From: Croceivirga thetidis
GTDB taxonomy: Bacteria > Bacteroidota > Bacteroidia > Flavobacteriales > Flavobacteriaceae
Length of the DNA stretch: 64,000 nucleotides
Reading direction: 5' to 3'
Assembly: GCF_012272815.1 (NCBI RefSeq)
Contig: NZ_JAAWWL010000002.1
Span: 464,280-528,279, forward strand
Shown: one piece after another, positions 1 through 8,794 of the stretch
How the letters are laid out: each line of letters opens with the position of its first letter
Numbering within the stretch: the stretch's first letter is position 1
The notes under the pieces: generated by a model
Told to the model about the DNA's origin: nothing
Database searches by the model: none
What the model saw: only the letters and a program-made list of their open reading frames with translations
Program-made: the position numbers and the translations under genes

Positions 1-20
1 AAGAAAGGGCAAAAGAATAA
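1..20 (+). CDS. 3' end of upstream gene, probably elongation factor P
   Basis: The first 20 bases read in frame 3 as ERAKE followed by TAA, just ahead of the lpxD-like start. Flavobacterial EF-P often ends in a similar short charged tail, and efp commonly sits directly upstream of this lpxD/sucD pair. Only five residues are visible, so the identity is an inference from gene order. Confidence 0.3.
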
Positions 21-26
21 GTACCC

Positions 27-962
27 ATGAAATTCCCTCGCCAGTTTACCTTAAAGGAAATTGCAGATTTATTGCAAGTAAACTATGTTGGTAAGCCCGA
101 TTTTTCAATTTTTGGAATAAATGAAATTCATGTGGTTGAGCCAGGTGATATCGTATTTGTAGACCATCCAAAATATTATGACAAGGCACTTAATTCGGCC
201 GCAACTACAATTTTGATTAACAAAGAAGTAGATTGTCCGGAAGGAAAATCACTTTTGATTTCAGACGATCCTTTTGCTGATTTCAATAAGCTAACGAAGC
301 ATTTTCAACCATTTAAAAGTGCTGGTTCAACGATTTCTGAATCTGCAACAATTGGTTCAAGATCGATTATTCAGCCAAATGTATTTATCGGAAATGACGT
401 ACAAATAGGGAAAAACTGTTTAATTCACCCGAACGTTTCAATCTATGACAATTGTATCATTGGTGATGGGGTGACGATACACGCTGGAACGGTTCTCGGT
501 GGTGATGCCTTTTATTACAAACGAAGGGACGATTTTTATGACAAATTACTTTCTGGCGGTCGCGTTATAATTGAAGATAATGTTGATATTGGTGCAGGTT
601 GCACTATTGACCGTGGAGTAACTGGCGATACCACAATTAAAAAAGGAACTAAACTTGACAACCAAATTCAAATCGGACATGATACCGTAATAGGGGAGCG
701 CTGCTTAATAGCTTCTCAATGCGGTATTGCAGGGTGTGTCGTAATTGAGGATGATGTAACCTTATGGGGCCAAGTGGGTGTTATCAGTGGTATAACTATT
801 GGTACCAAAGTGGTTGTATTGGCCCAATCAGGTGTTGGACGTTCCCTAGAACCAGGTAAAACCTATTTCGGAAGTCCAGCGGAGGAAGCAAGGGAAAAGA
901 TGAAGGAAATAGCGTACCAAAAGCAAATACCCTCCATTTTAAAAAAAATAAAGAACATTTGA
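27..962 (+). CDS. LpxD-like UDP-3-O-acylglucosamine N-acyltransferase
   Basis: A 311-residue left-handed beta-helix acyltransferase. Residues about 1-100 form the uridine-binding-type N-terminal domain; from about residue 105 the protein is hexapeptide repeats (IGSRSII, IGNDVQI, IGKNCLI, IGDGVTI), then a GCTIDRG segment and a short helical C-terminus. LpxD adds the second 3-hydroxyacyl chain to UDP-glucosamine in lipid A synthesis at the cytoplasmic membrane face. Many Bacteroidota carry two lpxD-like genes. This copy lies beside sucD, not in the main lpx cluster, so it is probably the second one and its acceptor may differ. The ATG follows the preceding stop by 6 bases. Confidence 0.8.
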   Translation: MKFPRQFTLKEIADLLQVNYVGKPDFSIFGINEIHVVEPGDIVFVDHPKYYDKALNSAATTILINKEVDCPEGKSLLISDDPFADFNKLTKHFQPFKSAGSTISESATIGSRSIIQPNVFIGNDVQIGKNCLIHPNVSIYDNCIIGDGVTIHAGTVLGGDAFYYKRRDDFYDKLLSGGRVIIEDNVDIGAGCTIDRGVTGDTTIKKGTKLDNQIQIGHDTVIGERCLIASQCGIAGCVVIEDDVTLWGQVGVISGITIGTKVVVLAQSGVGRSLEPGKTYFGSPAEEAREKMKEIAYQKQIPSILKKIKNI

Positions 963-985
963 TTTTAACTTCTTAATAGGTGATG

Positions 986-993
986 TATTTTTG
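986..993 (+). promoter_or_regulatory. candidate -7 element for sucD
   Basis: TATTTTTG matches the Bacteroidota -7 consensus TAnnTTTG exactly and lies 19 bases before the sucD ATG. A TTTG at 958-961 is rather far upstream (24-base spacer) for a -33 element, so only the -7 half is convincing. Confidence 0.4.
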
Positions 994-1011
994 CCACCAA
1001 ATAAATAAAAT

Positions 1012-1884
1012 ATGAGTGTCTTAGTTAATAAAGATTCCAAAATAATTGTTCAAGGTTTCACGGGTAGTGAAGGTACTTTTCATGCAGAGCAGATGATAGA
1101 ATACGGTACCAATATCGTTGGAGGGGTTACCCCAGGTAAAGGTGGCCAAGAACATTTGGGCAAACCCGTTTACAATACGGTTGAAGAAGCTGTGGAAATG
1201 GCGGGAGCGGACACTTCCATAATATTTGTTCCACCAGCATTTGCAGCTGATGCTATCATGGAGTCTGCCAGTGCAGGAATAAAAGTTATCATAACAATCA
1301 CAGAGGGTATTCCAGTGGCGGATATGGTCAAGGCATCTGATTTTATCAAGGATAAGGATTGTACTTTGATTGGCCCTAATTGCCCAGGGGTAATTACTCC
1401 AGAAGAGGCGAAAGTTGGTATAATGCCTGGTTTTGTTTTTAAGAAAGGAAAAGTAGGTATTGTTTCAAAATCAGGAACACTTACCTATGAGGCTTCTGAC
1501 CAGGTAGTTAGACAAGGTTTGGGTATTTCTACAGCAATCGGTATCGGCGGGGATCCAATTATTGGCACCACAACTAAAAGCGCTGTTGAAATGTTGATAA
1601 ATGACCCAGAAACAGAGTGTGTGGTAATGATCGGAGAAATCGGAGGTCAATTGGAGGCTGAAGCGGCCAGATGGTACAAAGAAAGTGGTAGCACCAAGCC
1701 AATTGTTGGTTTTATAGCGGGTGAAACTGCACCAGCCGGAAGAACCATGGGTCATGCCGGTGCAATTGTTGGTGGTAGTGATGATACTGCCCAGGCAAAA
1801 AAAGCAATTATGCGAGAGTGCGGAATTCACGTTGTAGATTCTCCTGCTGAGATTGGAATAAAAGTTAAAGAAGTTGTAATGTAG
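1012..1884 (+). CDS. sucD: succinyl-CoA ligase (ADP/GDP-forming) subunit alpha
   Basis: A 290-residue TCA-cycle enzyme subunit that with SucC interconverts succinyl-CoA and succinate with substrate-level phosphorylation. The N-terminal CoA-binding Rossmann domain shows [13 protein letters not shown], then GGVTPGKGG, and the middle has GPNCPG. The phosphorylated active-site histidine is His248 in [11 protein letters not shown]. Full length and canonical throughout. sucC is not in the window; in this phylum sucC and sucD are frequently separate. A strong intrinsic terminator follows the stop codon, so the transcript ends here. Confidence 0.97.
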   Translation: MSVLVNKDSKIIVQGFTGSEGTFHAEQMIEYGTNIVGGVTPGKGGQEHLGKPVYNTVEEAVEMAGADTSIIFVPPAFAADAIMESASAGIKVIITITEGIPVADMVKASDFIKDKDCTLIGPNCPGVITPEEAKVGIMPGFVFKKGKVGIVSKSGTLTYEASDQVVRQGLGISTAIGIGGDPIIGTTTKSAVEMLINDPETECVVMIGEIGGQLEAEAARWYKESGSTKPIVGFIAGETAPAGRTMGHAGAIVGGSDDTAQAKKAIMRECGIHVVDSPAEIGIKVKEVVM

Positions 1885-1917
1885 TAGTGTTTGCATTCAA
1901 CTATACATAAATTCAAA

Positions 1918-1943
1918 GCCACCAATATTTGGTGGCTTTTTTA
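1918..1943 (+). terminator. intrinsic terminator after sucD
   Basis: GCCACCAA and TTGGTGGC form an 8-bp perfect stem with loop TAT, followed by a run of T. A TTG inside the 3' arm would extend the next gene's frame, but it lies in the hairpin and is not a credible start. Confidence 0.85.
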
Positions 1944-1961
1944 TCAATCAAAATGTTCTTT

Positions 1962-4922
1962 ATGAAAAAACTATTTTTTACGTTTCTTGCGGTTTCAATT
2001 GGGTTTGTTTCTTGCAAGAATTCATCAACTTCAAAAGAGGCGTATACTGTTGAAAACAGCACTGATGCCAACGGATATGCCTACGAATCTGTAAGCAATG
2101 ACCCGACTGGAACTCGAAAATATACCCTTGAGAACGGGCTTACGGTTTATTTGAGCCAAAACCGGACTGAACCTAAGATTCAAACCTTTATTCCAGTACG
2201 AGCAGGTTCCGTTTATGATCCTGCCGACAATACAGGTCTGGCCCATTATCTTGAACACATGTTATTTAAAGGTTCTGATGAATTTGGCACTCAAGATTGG
2301 GAAGCTGAGAAAGTTCTTTTGGATTCAATTTCCAATTTATACGAACAACACAAGTCTGAAACTGATATCGATAAGAAAAAAGAGATCTACCAGCTCATTG
2401 ATAAAGTTTCAAATGACGCTTCAAAAATTTCGATTGCCAATGAATATGATAAAATGGTGGGTGCACTTGGTGCACAAGGTACTAATGCTTGGACCTGGCA
2501 TGAGGAAACTGTCTATGTGAACAAAATTCCAAGCAATGCGCTTGAAAAATGGTTGCATTTAGAGAGTGAGCGCTTTAGTCAATTGGTTTTGCGCATATTC
2601 CATACAGAGTTAGAAGCCGTTTATGAAGAATTCAATCGTGGTCAGGACAGTGATTTTAGGAGGGCTTCTTACGCCATGGGTGATTTGTTGTTCCCTACAC
2701 ATCCATATGGGCAACAAACCACGATTGGTACCTCTGAACATTTGAAGAACCCTTCAATGGTAGCTATTCACAATTATTTTGAGAAATATTATGTTCCAAA
2801 TAATATGGCAGTAATCCTTGTCGGTGACCTTGATTTTGAGGAGACCATCAAAATGGTTGATGCCACGTTTGGCAAGTTTGAATATGAAGAAGTGGAACAT
2901 CCTACAAGACCTACAGAAGAGCCTCTGGCCAATGCTGTTGAAGCAGAAGTTTTCGGCCCTGAGAACGAGCGGGTCAATATTGCATTTCGAGCCGATGCTA
3001 TTGGTTCTGAAGATGAAATGAAAGTTGTTCTTATCGACATGCTATTAAATAACTCTGCAGCAGGACTAATTGATTTGAATTTAAATAAGCAACAGTTGGT
3101 TCAAAATGCGGGGAGCTATACCCAATTCTTGAACGACTATGGCGCACACTATTTCTATGGAAATCCTAAATCGGGTCAAACTTTAGAAGAGGTTAAAGAC
3201 TTGATTCTTGAACAAATCGAGGAAATCAAGAAAGGGAATTTCGAAGATTGGTTAGTTGATGCAGTGATAAATGACTTGAAACTATCACAGATGCGTAACT
3301 ATGAAGATGCTTCAAATTTGGCTTATGATTTGGTCAACACTTTTGTACATTTTCAAGACTGGAAGGATCGAATCAGTATGTTCGACCGTATGAAGGATCT
3401 AACGAAGGAAGATATAGTGGCCTTTGCCAATGAATTTTATAAAGACAACTATGCGGTGGTTTATAAAAGACAAGGGGAGCCCTCTAACGTTGTCAAGGTT
3501 GAAAATCCGGGAATAACACCCATAGAATTAAATAGAGACAAGAAATCAGAGTTTATGGCGTCTTTTGAGCAAATGGAAACGCCAAATTTGGAACCTGTTT
3601 TTGTAAACTACGAAGAAGCTATTAGTACCGATGAAGTTTCTGATATTGAATTGGCCTTCGTTGAGAATCCACAAAACGATTTGATGGAGTTTAATATCAT
3701 ATTCGATATGGGTAGTGATAACGATAAATTGTTACCGATTGCCCTTGATTACCTAAAATACATTGGTACTAATACCATGTCTGCTGAAGATGTTAGTAAG
3801 GAGTTCTATAAGCTTGGAGTTGATTATGGCGTTAGAGTGAACAATGACAGAACCATTGTTTATCTAAATGGATTACGTGAAAATCTTGATAAAGGTTTGG
3901 CACTTTTAGAGAATTTGTGGGATAACGCACAAGCAGATAAAGAAGCTTTTGACAAGTATGTGCTCAAAATAGCCAAAGGCCGTGAAGATACGAAGTCAAA
4001 TAAAGGTGCTATTCTTTGGACAGGCCTTTTTAATTATGGAATGTATGGTGAGGAATCGTCACTTAGGGATATTTATACGATAGCCGAATTAAAGGCTATG
4101 AACCCTGATGATTTGGTGAATCTGGTTAAAGAATTGAAATCTTATAAACACCGATTCTTCTATTACGGTAATAATGTTAACGAAGCCAAAGATGCCATTG
4201 TGGCAAACCATATAGTCGAAGGCCTAAAGGATTATCCACCTAAAAAAGAATATGTCAAACTTGAAACTGGTGACAACGTATTCTTTACCAACTATGATAT
4301 GGTACAGGCTGAATTGGTCTTTTTAGGTAAAGGAGACACTTTTGACCCATCGAAGATGGCTGCAACAAATGTCTTTAATTCTTATTTTGGATCTGGAATT
4401 TCGTCCATCGTTTTTCAGGAGATTCGGGAATCAAAGTCACTGGCCTACTCCGCTTTTTCTGCCCATATGATGGCCTCTAAAGCTGGTGATCCAAACTACA
4501 CCTATGCTTACGTAGGCACGCAGGCTAATAAGCTAAATGAGGCAGTGGATGCAATGCTCGATTTAATGAACAATATGCCAGAAGCAGAGGAAAACTTTAA
4601 CTCTGCGAAAGAAGCTACCTTAAATAAAATGGCTGCTGCTCGCACCACAAAACAAGATATTTTTTGGTCTTACGAACGAATGAAGAAACGAGGGATATCA
4701 GAGAACAATGGTGAGGAAATTTACAATAGCGTCAAGGATATGGAGTTGGCTGATTTGTCAAGTTTCTTCAAAGAAAATATTTCTGGAACTGAATATAATG
4801 TAATGGTTGTTGGAAACAAGAACGATTTGGATATCAATGCGTTGGAGAAATTAGGAAAGGTAAAAGAATTGGATGTAGATTACCTCTTTAATTACGAAAC
4901 ACCACCTCCGATAAAGGATTAA
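1962..4922 (+). CDS. M16 family metalloprotease (insulinase/pitrilysin), lipoprotein
   Basis: A 986-residue two-lobed peptidase. The inverted zinc motif is H95-Y-L-E98-H99 with the downstream glutamate in ELEAVYEEFNRG, all in the first M16 unit; the second half (from about residue 520) is the non-catalytic M16 copy ending in the usual VVGNK strand. I chose ATG 1962 because MKKLFFTFLAVSIGFVSC is a clean lipoprotein signal peptide with lipobox cysteine at 18. The upstream in-frame ATG at 1953 is also possible. Such proteases degrade short peptides in the periplasm or at the outer membrane. A terminator follows. Confidence 0.92.
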   Translation: MKKLFFTFLAVSIGFVSCKNSSTSKEAYTVENSTDANGYAYESVSNDPTGTRKYTLENGLTVYLSQNRTEPKIQTFIPVRAGSVYDPADNTGLAHYLEHMLFKGSDEFGTQDWEAEKVLLDSISNLYEQHKSETDIDKKKEIYQLIDKVSNDASKISIANEYDKMVGALGAQGTNAWTWHEETVYVNKIPSNALEKWLHLESERFSQLVLRIFHTELEAVYEEFNRGQDSDFRRASYAMGDLLFPTHPYGQQTTIGTSEHLKNPSMVAIHNYFEKYYVPNNMAVILVGDLDFEETIKMVDATFGKFEYEEVEHPTRPTEEPLANAVEAEVFGPENERVNIAFRADAIGSEDEMKVVLIDMLLNNSAAGLIDLNLNKQQLVQNAGSYTQFLNDYGAHYFYGNPKSGQTLEEVKDLILEQIEEIKKGNFEDWLVDAVINDLKLSQMRNYEDASNLAYDLVNTFVHFQDWKDRISMFDRMKDLTKEDIVAFANEFYKDNYAVVYKRQGEPSNVVKVENPGITPIELNRDKKSEFMASFEQMETPNLEPVFVNYEEAISTDEVSDIELAFVENPQNDLMEFNIIFDMGSDNDKLLPIALDYLKYIGTNTMSAEDVSKEFYKLGVDYGVRVNNDRTIVYLNGLRENLDKGLALLENLWDNAQADKEAFDKYVLKIAKGREDTKSNKGAILWTGLFNYGMYGEESSLRDIYTIAELKAMNPDDLVNLVKELKSYKHRFFYYGNNVNEAKDAIVANHIVEGLKDYPPKKEYVKLETGDNVFFTNYDMVQAELVFLGKGDTFDPSKMAATNVFNSYFGSGISSIVFQEIRESKSLAYSAFSAHMMASKAGDPNYTYAYVGTQANKLNEAVDAMLDLMNNMPEAEENFNSAKEATLNKMAAARTTKQDIFWSYERMKKRGISENNGEEIYNSVKDMELADLSSFFKENISGTEYNVMVVGNKNDLDINALEKLGKVKELDVDYLFNYETPPPIKD

Positions 4923-4934
4923 AATGAGATGATT

Positions 4935-4960
4935 AAACCCTGTTTTACGACAGGGTTTTT
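4935..4960 (+). terminator. intrinsic terminator after M16 protease
   Basis: AAACCCTGT pairs with ACAGGGTTT around a short TTTACG-type loop, and the 3' arm runs into a T tract. It separates the protease transcript from fabG. Confidence 0.8.
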
Positions 4961-4966
4961 AATTGA

Positions 4967-4974
4967 TATATTTG
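4967..4974 (+). promoter_or_regulatory. candidate -7 element for fabG
   Basis: TATATTTG is a perfect match to TAnnTTTG, 19 bases before the fabG ATG and just after the preceding terminator. The -33 region holds only T-rich sequence, without a clear TTTG. Confidence 0.5.
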
Positions 4975-4993
4975 TTTTCTAACTGATTTTCAT

Positions 4994-5740
4994 ATGAAAT
5001 TACTTCAAGACAAAAATGTAATAATTACTGGGGCGAGTCGTGGTATTGGCCGCGGAATAGCCGAAATTTTTGCCGATAATGGTGCCAATGTTGCTTTTAC
5101 TTACAGTTCAAGTGAAGGGCCAGCACTTGAGTTACAAAATGAATTGGAAGCTAAAGGAGTCAAAGCAAAGGCTTATAAGAGCAATGCCGGTAGTTTTGAA
5201 GAGTCTGAGAAATTGGTCGCTGATGTCTTAGGTGATTTTGAGGGAATAGATGTGCTGATTAATAACGCAGGAATTACCAAGGATAACCTGCTCATGAGAA
5301 TGGGAGAAGAGGACTTTGATACTGTAATCGAAATTAATCTTAAGTCCGTGTTTAACATGACTAAGGCAGTTCAAAGAACAATGCTAAAAGCTCGTAAAGG
5401 CTCAATAATAAATATGAGTAGTGTTGTAGGTGTCAAAGGAAACGCCGGTCAGGCCAACTATGCCGCGTCTAAAGCAGGTATGATTGGTTTTACGAAGTCT
5501 ATAGCTTTGGAATTGGGTTCAAGAAATATCCGATGCAACGCTATTGCGCCAGGTTTTATCGAGACCGAAATGACCGATAAGCTAGATGAAAAGGTTGTTC
5601 AAGGATGGCGAGATGCGATTCCGTTGAAAAGAGGCGGAACACCTGAAGATGTTGCTAATGCTTGTTTGTATTTAGCATCAGATCTTTCAGCATACGTTAC
5701 TGGACAAGTACTTAATGTTGATGGCGGAATGCTAACCTAG
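4994..5740 (+). CDS. fabG: 3-oxoacyl-ACP reductase
   Basis: A 248-residue classical short-chain dehydrogenase. It reduces 3-oxoacyl-ACP with NADPH in fatty-acid elongation. The TGxxxGIG dinucleotide motif is ITGASRGIGRG near residues 12-22, NNAG is in LINNAGITKDN, and the catalytic Ser-Tyr-Lys set is in INMSSVVG and YAASKAG. The C-terminus ends DVNGGM-like (NVDGGMLT), typical of FabG. It has its own promoter-like element after a terminator; the following VWA gene starts 21 bases later and may be co-transcribed. Confidence 0.95.
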   Translation: MKLLQDKNVIITGASRGIGRGIAEIFADNGANVAFTYSSSEGPALELQNELEAKGVKAKAYKSNAGSFEESEKLVADVLGDFEGIDVLINNAGITKDNLLMRMGEEDFDTVIEINLKSVFNMTKAVQRTMLKARKGSIINMSSVVGVKGNAGQANYAASKAGMIGFTKSIALELGSRNIRCNAIAPGFIETEMTDKLDEKVVQGWRDAIPLKRGGTPEDVANACLYLASDLSAYVTGQVLNVDGGMLT

Positions 5741-5761
5741 GCACCAATCCAAGTAATATTT

Positions 5762-7792
5762 ATGTCCACCCAGTCCATTCTGCTTATTATTCTGGCAACA
5801 ATTGTGGCGTTGGGACTCTCGGTATTTCAATACTTTTTTAAGTCTAAAAGGACGAAGCTTTCCATCTACCTGGCTTTTCTGCGGTTTTTGTCTTGGTTTA
5901 CGGTTCTTTTATTACTTATAAATCCAAAGGTTACCAACGAGGATTTGATTGTTGAGAAACCAAATTTGGTACTATTGGTTGATAACTCAAGATCCATTGA
6001 AAAAGTACAAGGGGCCGAAAACGTATTGACCATTTTACAATCCTTAAGTAGTAACAATCAATTGAATGAACGATTTGCAATAAGCAGACATTTTTTTTCG
6101 AATGGTCTTACAAATAATGATAGTTTGAATTTTGATGGTGATGTTAGTGATATGACCACGGCACTCCGAGATTTGAGCGAGGTCTACGGCTCAAAACCAA
6201 GCGCAATTGTTATGCTTACTGATGGCAATCAAAATGTTGGCGCTGATTTTGAATTTCAATCGTTGTCTTCAAATGTTTCAATATTCCCGGTGGTAGTGGG
6301 GGACACCACCAAATATGAAGATGTTTACATCTCTCAAGTAAATACCAATCGATATACATTTATGGATAATCAATTTCCTTTTGAGGTTGCAATTTCATAC
6401 ACTGGTACAAATAGTGTGACTTCTGAATTACAGGTTAATCTTGATAATAAAATTGTGTTTCGTGAAAGGTTTGAATTGTCAAGGAATAACAATTCGAAAA
6501 CAATTGAAGGCTTATTGAAGTCAACTAGTGTAGGACTTAAAAATTTAATTTTCAAAGTAGTTCCTATTGCTTCGGAAAAAAATATTCAGAACAATGAAAA
6601 GCAAGTGGCAATAGAAGTAATTGATGAACAAACTAAAATTGCCGTCGTTTCTTCAATAGCCCATCCAGATTTAGGGGTTCTTAAAAAATCAATTGAGAGC
6701 AATGAACAACGTTCTGTTGTTATCAAAAAGCCAATAATATCAAATAGTGAATTAGACACATTTGATTTTTTTATTCTATATCAACCGAACCGTCAATTTG
6801 AGAATATTTTTAATTTCCTCGCAAATAAAGGTGTTGGTAGCTTTATTATTACTGGTACGGATACGGATTGGACATTTTTAAATTCTGCTCAGAACTTTTT
6901 CAATAAAAAGAGTTTTAACCAATCTGAAGATGTAATCGCAGTCAAAAATCAAGGTTATAGCGTCTTCGATTTGTCAAGTTTTGATTTTTCTGATTATCCT
7001 CCTTTAAAAAGCCAGTTGGGCGAATATACTTTTAGTGCCCCCCAAGATATTGTATTGCTGCAGAGAATTCGTGGAGTGAATTTGGAAACGCCACTGTTAT
7101 CAACTTTTGAAAACAATGGAACCAAGAATGCCGTTCTTTTTGGAGAGAATATATGGCAATGGCGCATGCAAACCTTTCGGCAAAACAGGGATTTTGAAGT
7201 CTTTGATAATTTTATGGGCCAATTGATTCGATACCTGTCGGATACGGAACAGAGGAGTAGACTTGAATTGGATTATGAACCAATTTTTAGTTCGCCATCT
7301 ACTGCTAGGATTGGGGCAAGTTATTTTGATGAGACCTATACGTTCAAATCTGAGAGTAATCTTGTGGTGTCGGTCAAAAAGACTGGGAATTCAGCTCGTA
7401 TGGAAATACCGATGATATTACGATCCAACCAGTTTGAGGCTGATTTAAGTAATCTAGAAAATGGTGAATATGCTTTTACAGTGACTGAAATCAATGAAGG
7501 AACTTCGAAATCCGGTAAATTTAAAATTTTGGATTTTGATATCGAAAGTCAAGTGTCTTCAGCAAATGATGAGAAATTAAAGAGAACTGCAGAACGGAAT
7601 AACGGCAGTCTATATTACCCTTCCCAAATAGAAACCCTTATTCAGGATTTGGTGCAGAATGATAGATACATACCCGTTCAAAAAAGCATTAAAAATGTGG
7701 TATCTTTAATAGATTTCAAGTGGTTATTAGGGCTATTGGTTTTAAGTTTGACCCTTGAATGGTTTATTAGAAAATATAACGGATTATTATAA
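5762..7792 (+). CDS. membrane protein with VWA-like domain
   Basis: A 676-residue protein with two N-terminal membrane helices (about 5-23 and 36-56), an extracytoplasmic middle and a C-terminal helix near 652-669. Residues about 68-200 resemble a von Willebrand A domain: the MIDAS-like DNSRS sits in LVLLVDNSRSIEKV, and the later strand VMLTDGNQNVG supplies the expected TDG. The rest has beta-rich segments resembling those of large BatA-type membrane proteins. No enzymatic motif is visible. It is followed 12 bases later by a prohibitin-like protein, so the pair may act together on membrane protein assembly. The function is unknown. Confidence 0.75.
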   Translation: MSTQSILLIILATIVALGLSVFQYFFKSKRTKLSIYLAFLRFLSWFTVLLLLINPKVTNEDLIVEKPNLVLLVDNSRSIEKVQGAENVLTILQSLSSNNQLNERFAISRHFFSNGLTNNDSLNFDGDVSDMTTALRDLSEVYGSKPSAIVMLTDGNQNVGADFEFQSLSSNVSIFPVVVGDTTKYEDVYISQVNTNRYTFMDNQFPFEVAISYTGTNSVTSELQVNLDNKIVFRERFELSRNNNSKTIEGLLKSTSVGLKNLIFKVVPIASEKNIQNNEKQVAIEVIDEQTKIAVVSSIAHPDLGVLKKSIESNEQRSVVIKKPIISNSELDTFDFFILYQPNRQFENIFNFLANKGVGSFIITGTDTDWTFLNSAQNFFNKKSFNQSEDVIAVKNQGYSVFDLSSFDFSDYPPLKSQLGEYTFSAPQDIVLLQRIRGVNLETPLLSTFENNGTKNAVLFGENIWQWRMQTFRQNRDFEVFDNFMGQLIRYLSDTEQRSRLELDYEPIFSSPSTARIGASYFDETYTFKSESNLVVSVKKTGNSARMEIPMILRSNQFEADLSNLENGEYAFTVTEINEGTSKSGKFKILDFDIESQVSSANDEKLKRTAERNNGSLYYPSQIETLIQDLVQNDRYIPVQKSIKNVVSLIDFKWLLGLLVLSLTLEWFIRKYNGLL

Positions 7793-7804
7793 AGAGAAAC
7801 TATT

Positions 7805-8620
7805 ATGGACAGATTACCTAAAATTGCCCTTCCGGCAGTTTTCATTATTATTTTATTAATTATTCTGATTTCGAAGTCTGCGGTAACCATTGGTTCCGGT
7901 GAAGCTGGAGTCCTCTACAAAACCTTTGGTGGTGGTGTGGTTACAGAAAAGCCACCATTGGGCGAAGGATTCCATTTGGTTGCCCCTTGGAACAAAGTTT
8001 ATGTTTATGAGGTTCGTCAACAAGAAGTTTTTGAACAAATGAAGGTATTATCTTCAAACGGTTTGGAAATTCAGATTGATGCTTCCGCTTGGTTTCAACC
8101 CAAATATGAAAACTTAGGCAGACTGCATCAAGAAAAAAGTGAGCAATACAAAGAGCGCATTTTATTGCCCGCTATTCGATCAGCTGCTAGAAGTGTAGTA
8201 GGCCGTTATACACCTGAGCAATTGTATTCAAGTAAACGGGATGCAATTCAAAATGAAATTTTTGAGGAGACAAAAGCTATTGTGGACGAGCAATATATTC
8301 AATTGAATGAAATTTTGGTTAGAGATGTGACATTACCACCAACAATACGAGAATCCATCGAGAATAAATTAAAACAAGAACAGGCGTCACTTGAATATGA
8401 GTTTAAGTTGGTAACTGCGCAGAAAGAAGCTGAACGTCAACGGATAGAAGCGCAGGGTAAAGCTGATGCGAATAGAATTTTAAGTGCCTCTTTGACAGAT
8501 AAGATTCTTCAAGACAAAGGTATTGAAGCTACTTTAGAACTTTCAAAATCTCCCAACGCCAAGGTTGTGGTAGTTGGTTCAGGCGATGATGGTCTACCCC
8601 TAATTTTAGGAAATAACTAA
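7805..8620 (+). CDS. prohibitin-like SPFH domain protein
   Basis: A 271-residue membrane-anchored SPFH protein. A single N-terminal helix (about residues 8-25) precedes the SPFH domain, which begins VTIGSGEAGVLYKTFGGGV and continues through VRDVTLPPTIRESIENKLKQEQ, the signature prohibitin stretch. The C-terminal half is a charged coiled coil (about 185-225). Family members form ring-like membrane scaffolds that often bind FtsH-type proteases. It lies in the same short operon as the VWA membrane protein upstream. Start ATG is close to the previous stop, supporting co-translation. Confidence 0.9.
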   Translation: MDRLPKIALPAVFIIILLIILISKSAVTIGSGEAGVLYKTFGGGVVTEKPPLGEGFHLVAPWNKVYVYEVRQQEVFEQMKVLSSNGLEIQIDASAWFQPKYENLGRLHQEKSEQYKERILLPAIRSAARSVVGRYTPEQLYSSKRDAIQNEIFEETKAIVDEQYIQLNEILVRDVTLPPTIRESIENKLKQEQASLEYEFKLVTAQKEAERQRIEAQGKADANRILSASLTDKILQDKGIEATLELSKSPNAKVVVVGSGDDGLPLILGNN

Positions 8621-8630
8621 GCTTCGCTTT

Positions 8631-8658
8631 TTTGTGTTGAAAATAAAGTTTAACTTCG
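8631..8658 (+). promoter_or_regulatory. candidate promoter of the his operon
   Basis: TTTG at 8631-8634 and TAACTTCG at 8651-8658 (7 of 8 to TAnnTTTG) are 16 bases apart, near the expected Bacteroidota -33/-7 spacing, and lie immediately upstream of the leader peptide ATG. The short leader this predicts fits the position of the His-rich peptide. Confidence 0.4.
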
Positions 8659-8666
8659 TCTACGAA

Positions 8667-8720
8667 ATGAGAAAAAATCATACACATCATCATACTGCAT
8701 CAATCGCTCAGGCGAGGTAG
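8667..8720 (+). CDS. hisL: his operon leader peptide
   Basis: A 17-codon ORF reads MRKNHTHHHTASIAQAR and stops at TAG 8718. Four of residues 5-9 are histidine codons (CAT ACA CAT CAT CAT). It lies between the candidate promoter and a strong hairpin ahead of hisG, the arrangement of ribosome-mediated attenuators. It is too short for standard gene callers. I infer that low charged tRNA-His stalls the ribosome here and alters folding of the downstream RNA. Confidence 0.8.
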   Translation: MRKNHTHHHTASIAQAR

Positions 8721-8778
8721 CTGTATTTTGTGTATGTCAAAATAACCTAACCCGTTTGAGCAATCAAACGGGTTTTTT
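8679..8778 (+). promoter_or_regulatory. his operon transcription attenuator
   Basis: The His-codon segment CATACACA (8679-8686) is perfectly complementary to TGTGTATG (8729-8736), placed after the leader stop. Downstream, AACCCGTTTG (8749-8758) and CAAACGGGTT (8765-8774) form a 10-bp terminator stem followed by T. Ribosome position over the His codons would decide whether the first stem forms. I could not find an equally strong anti-terminator pairing for the terminator's 5' arm, so the exact switch is unresolved. Confidence 0.7.
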
Positions 8779-8794
8779 AATTTTTAAATCTGAG

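Noticed and set aside
1471-1896. 141-codon minus-strand ORF opposite sucD
   Set aside because: Antisense shadow of sucD with a low-complexity, non-protein-like composition.
1929-1961. TTG start extending the M16 protease N-terminus
   Set aside because: It lies within the sucD terminator and removes the clean lipoprotein signal peptide that begins at 1962.
2215-2520. 101-codon ORF overlapping the M16 gene in another frame
   Set aside because: Overlap with a well-supported gene and no recognisable features.
8756-8794. TTG start extending hisG
   Set aside because: The extension is inside the attenuator stem; ATG 8795 gives the normal HisG N-terminus.
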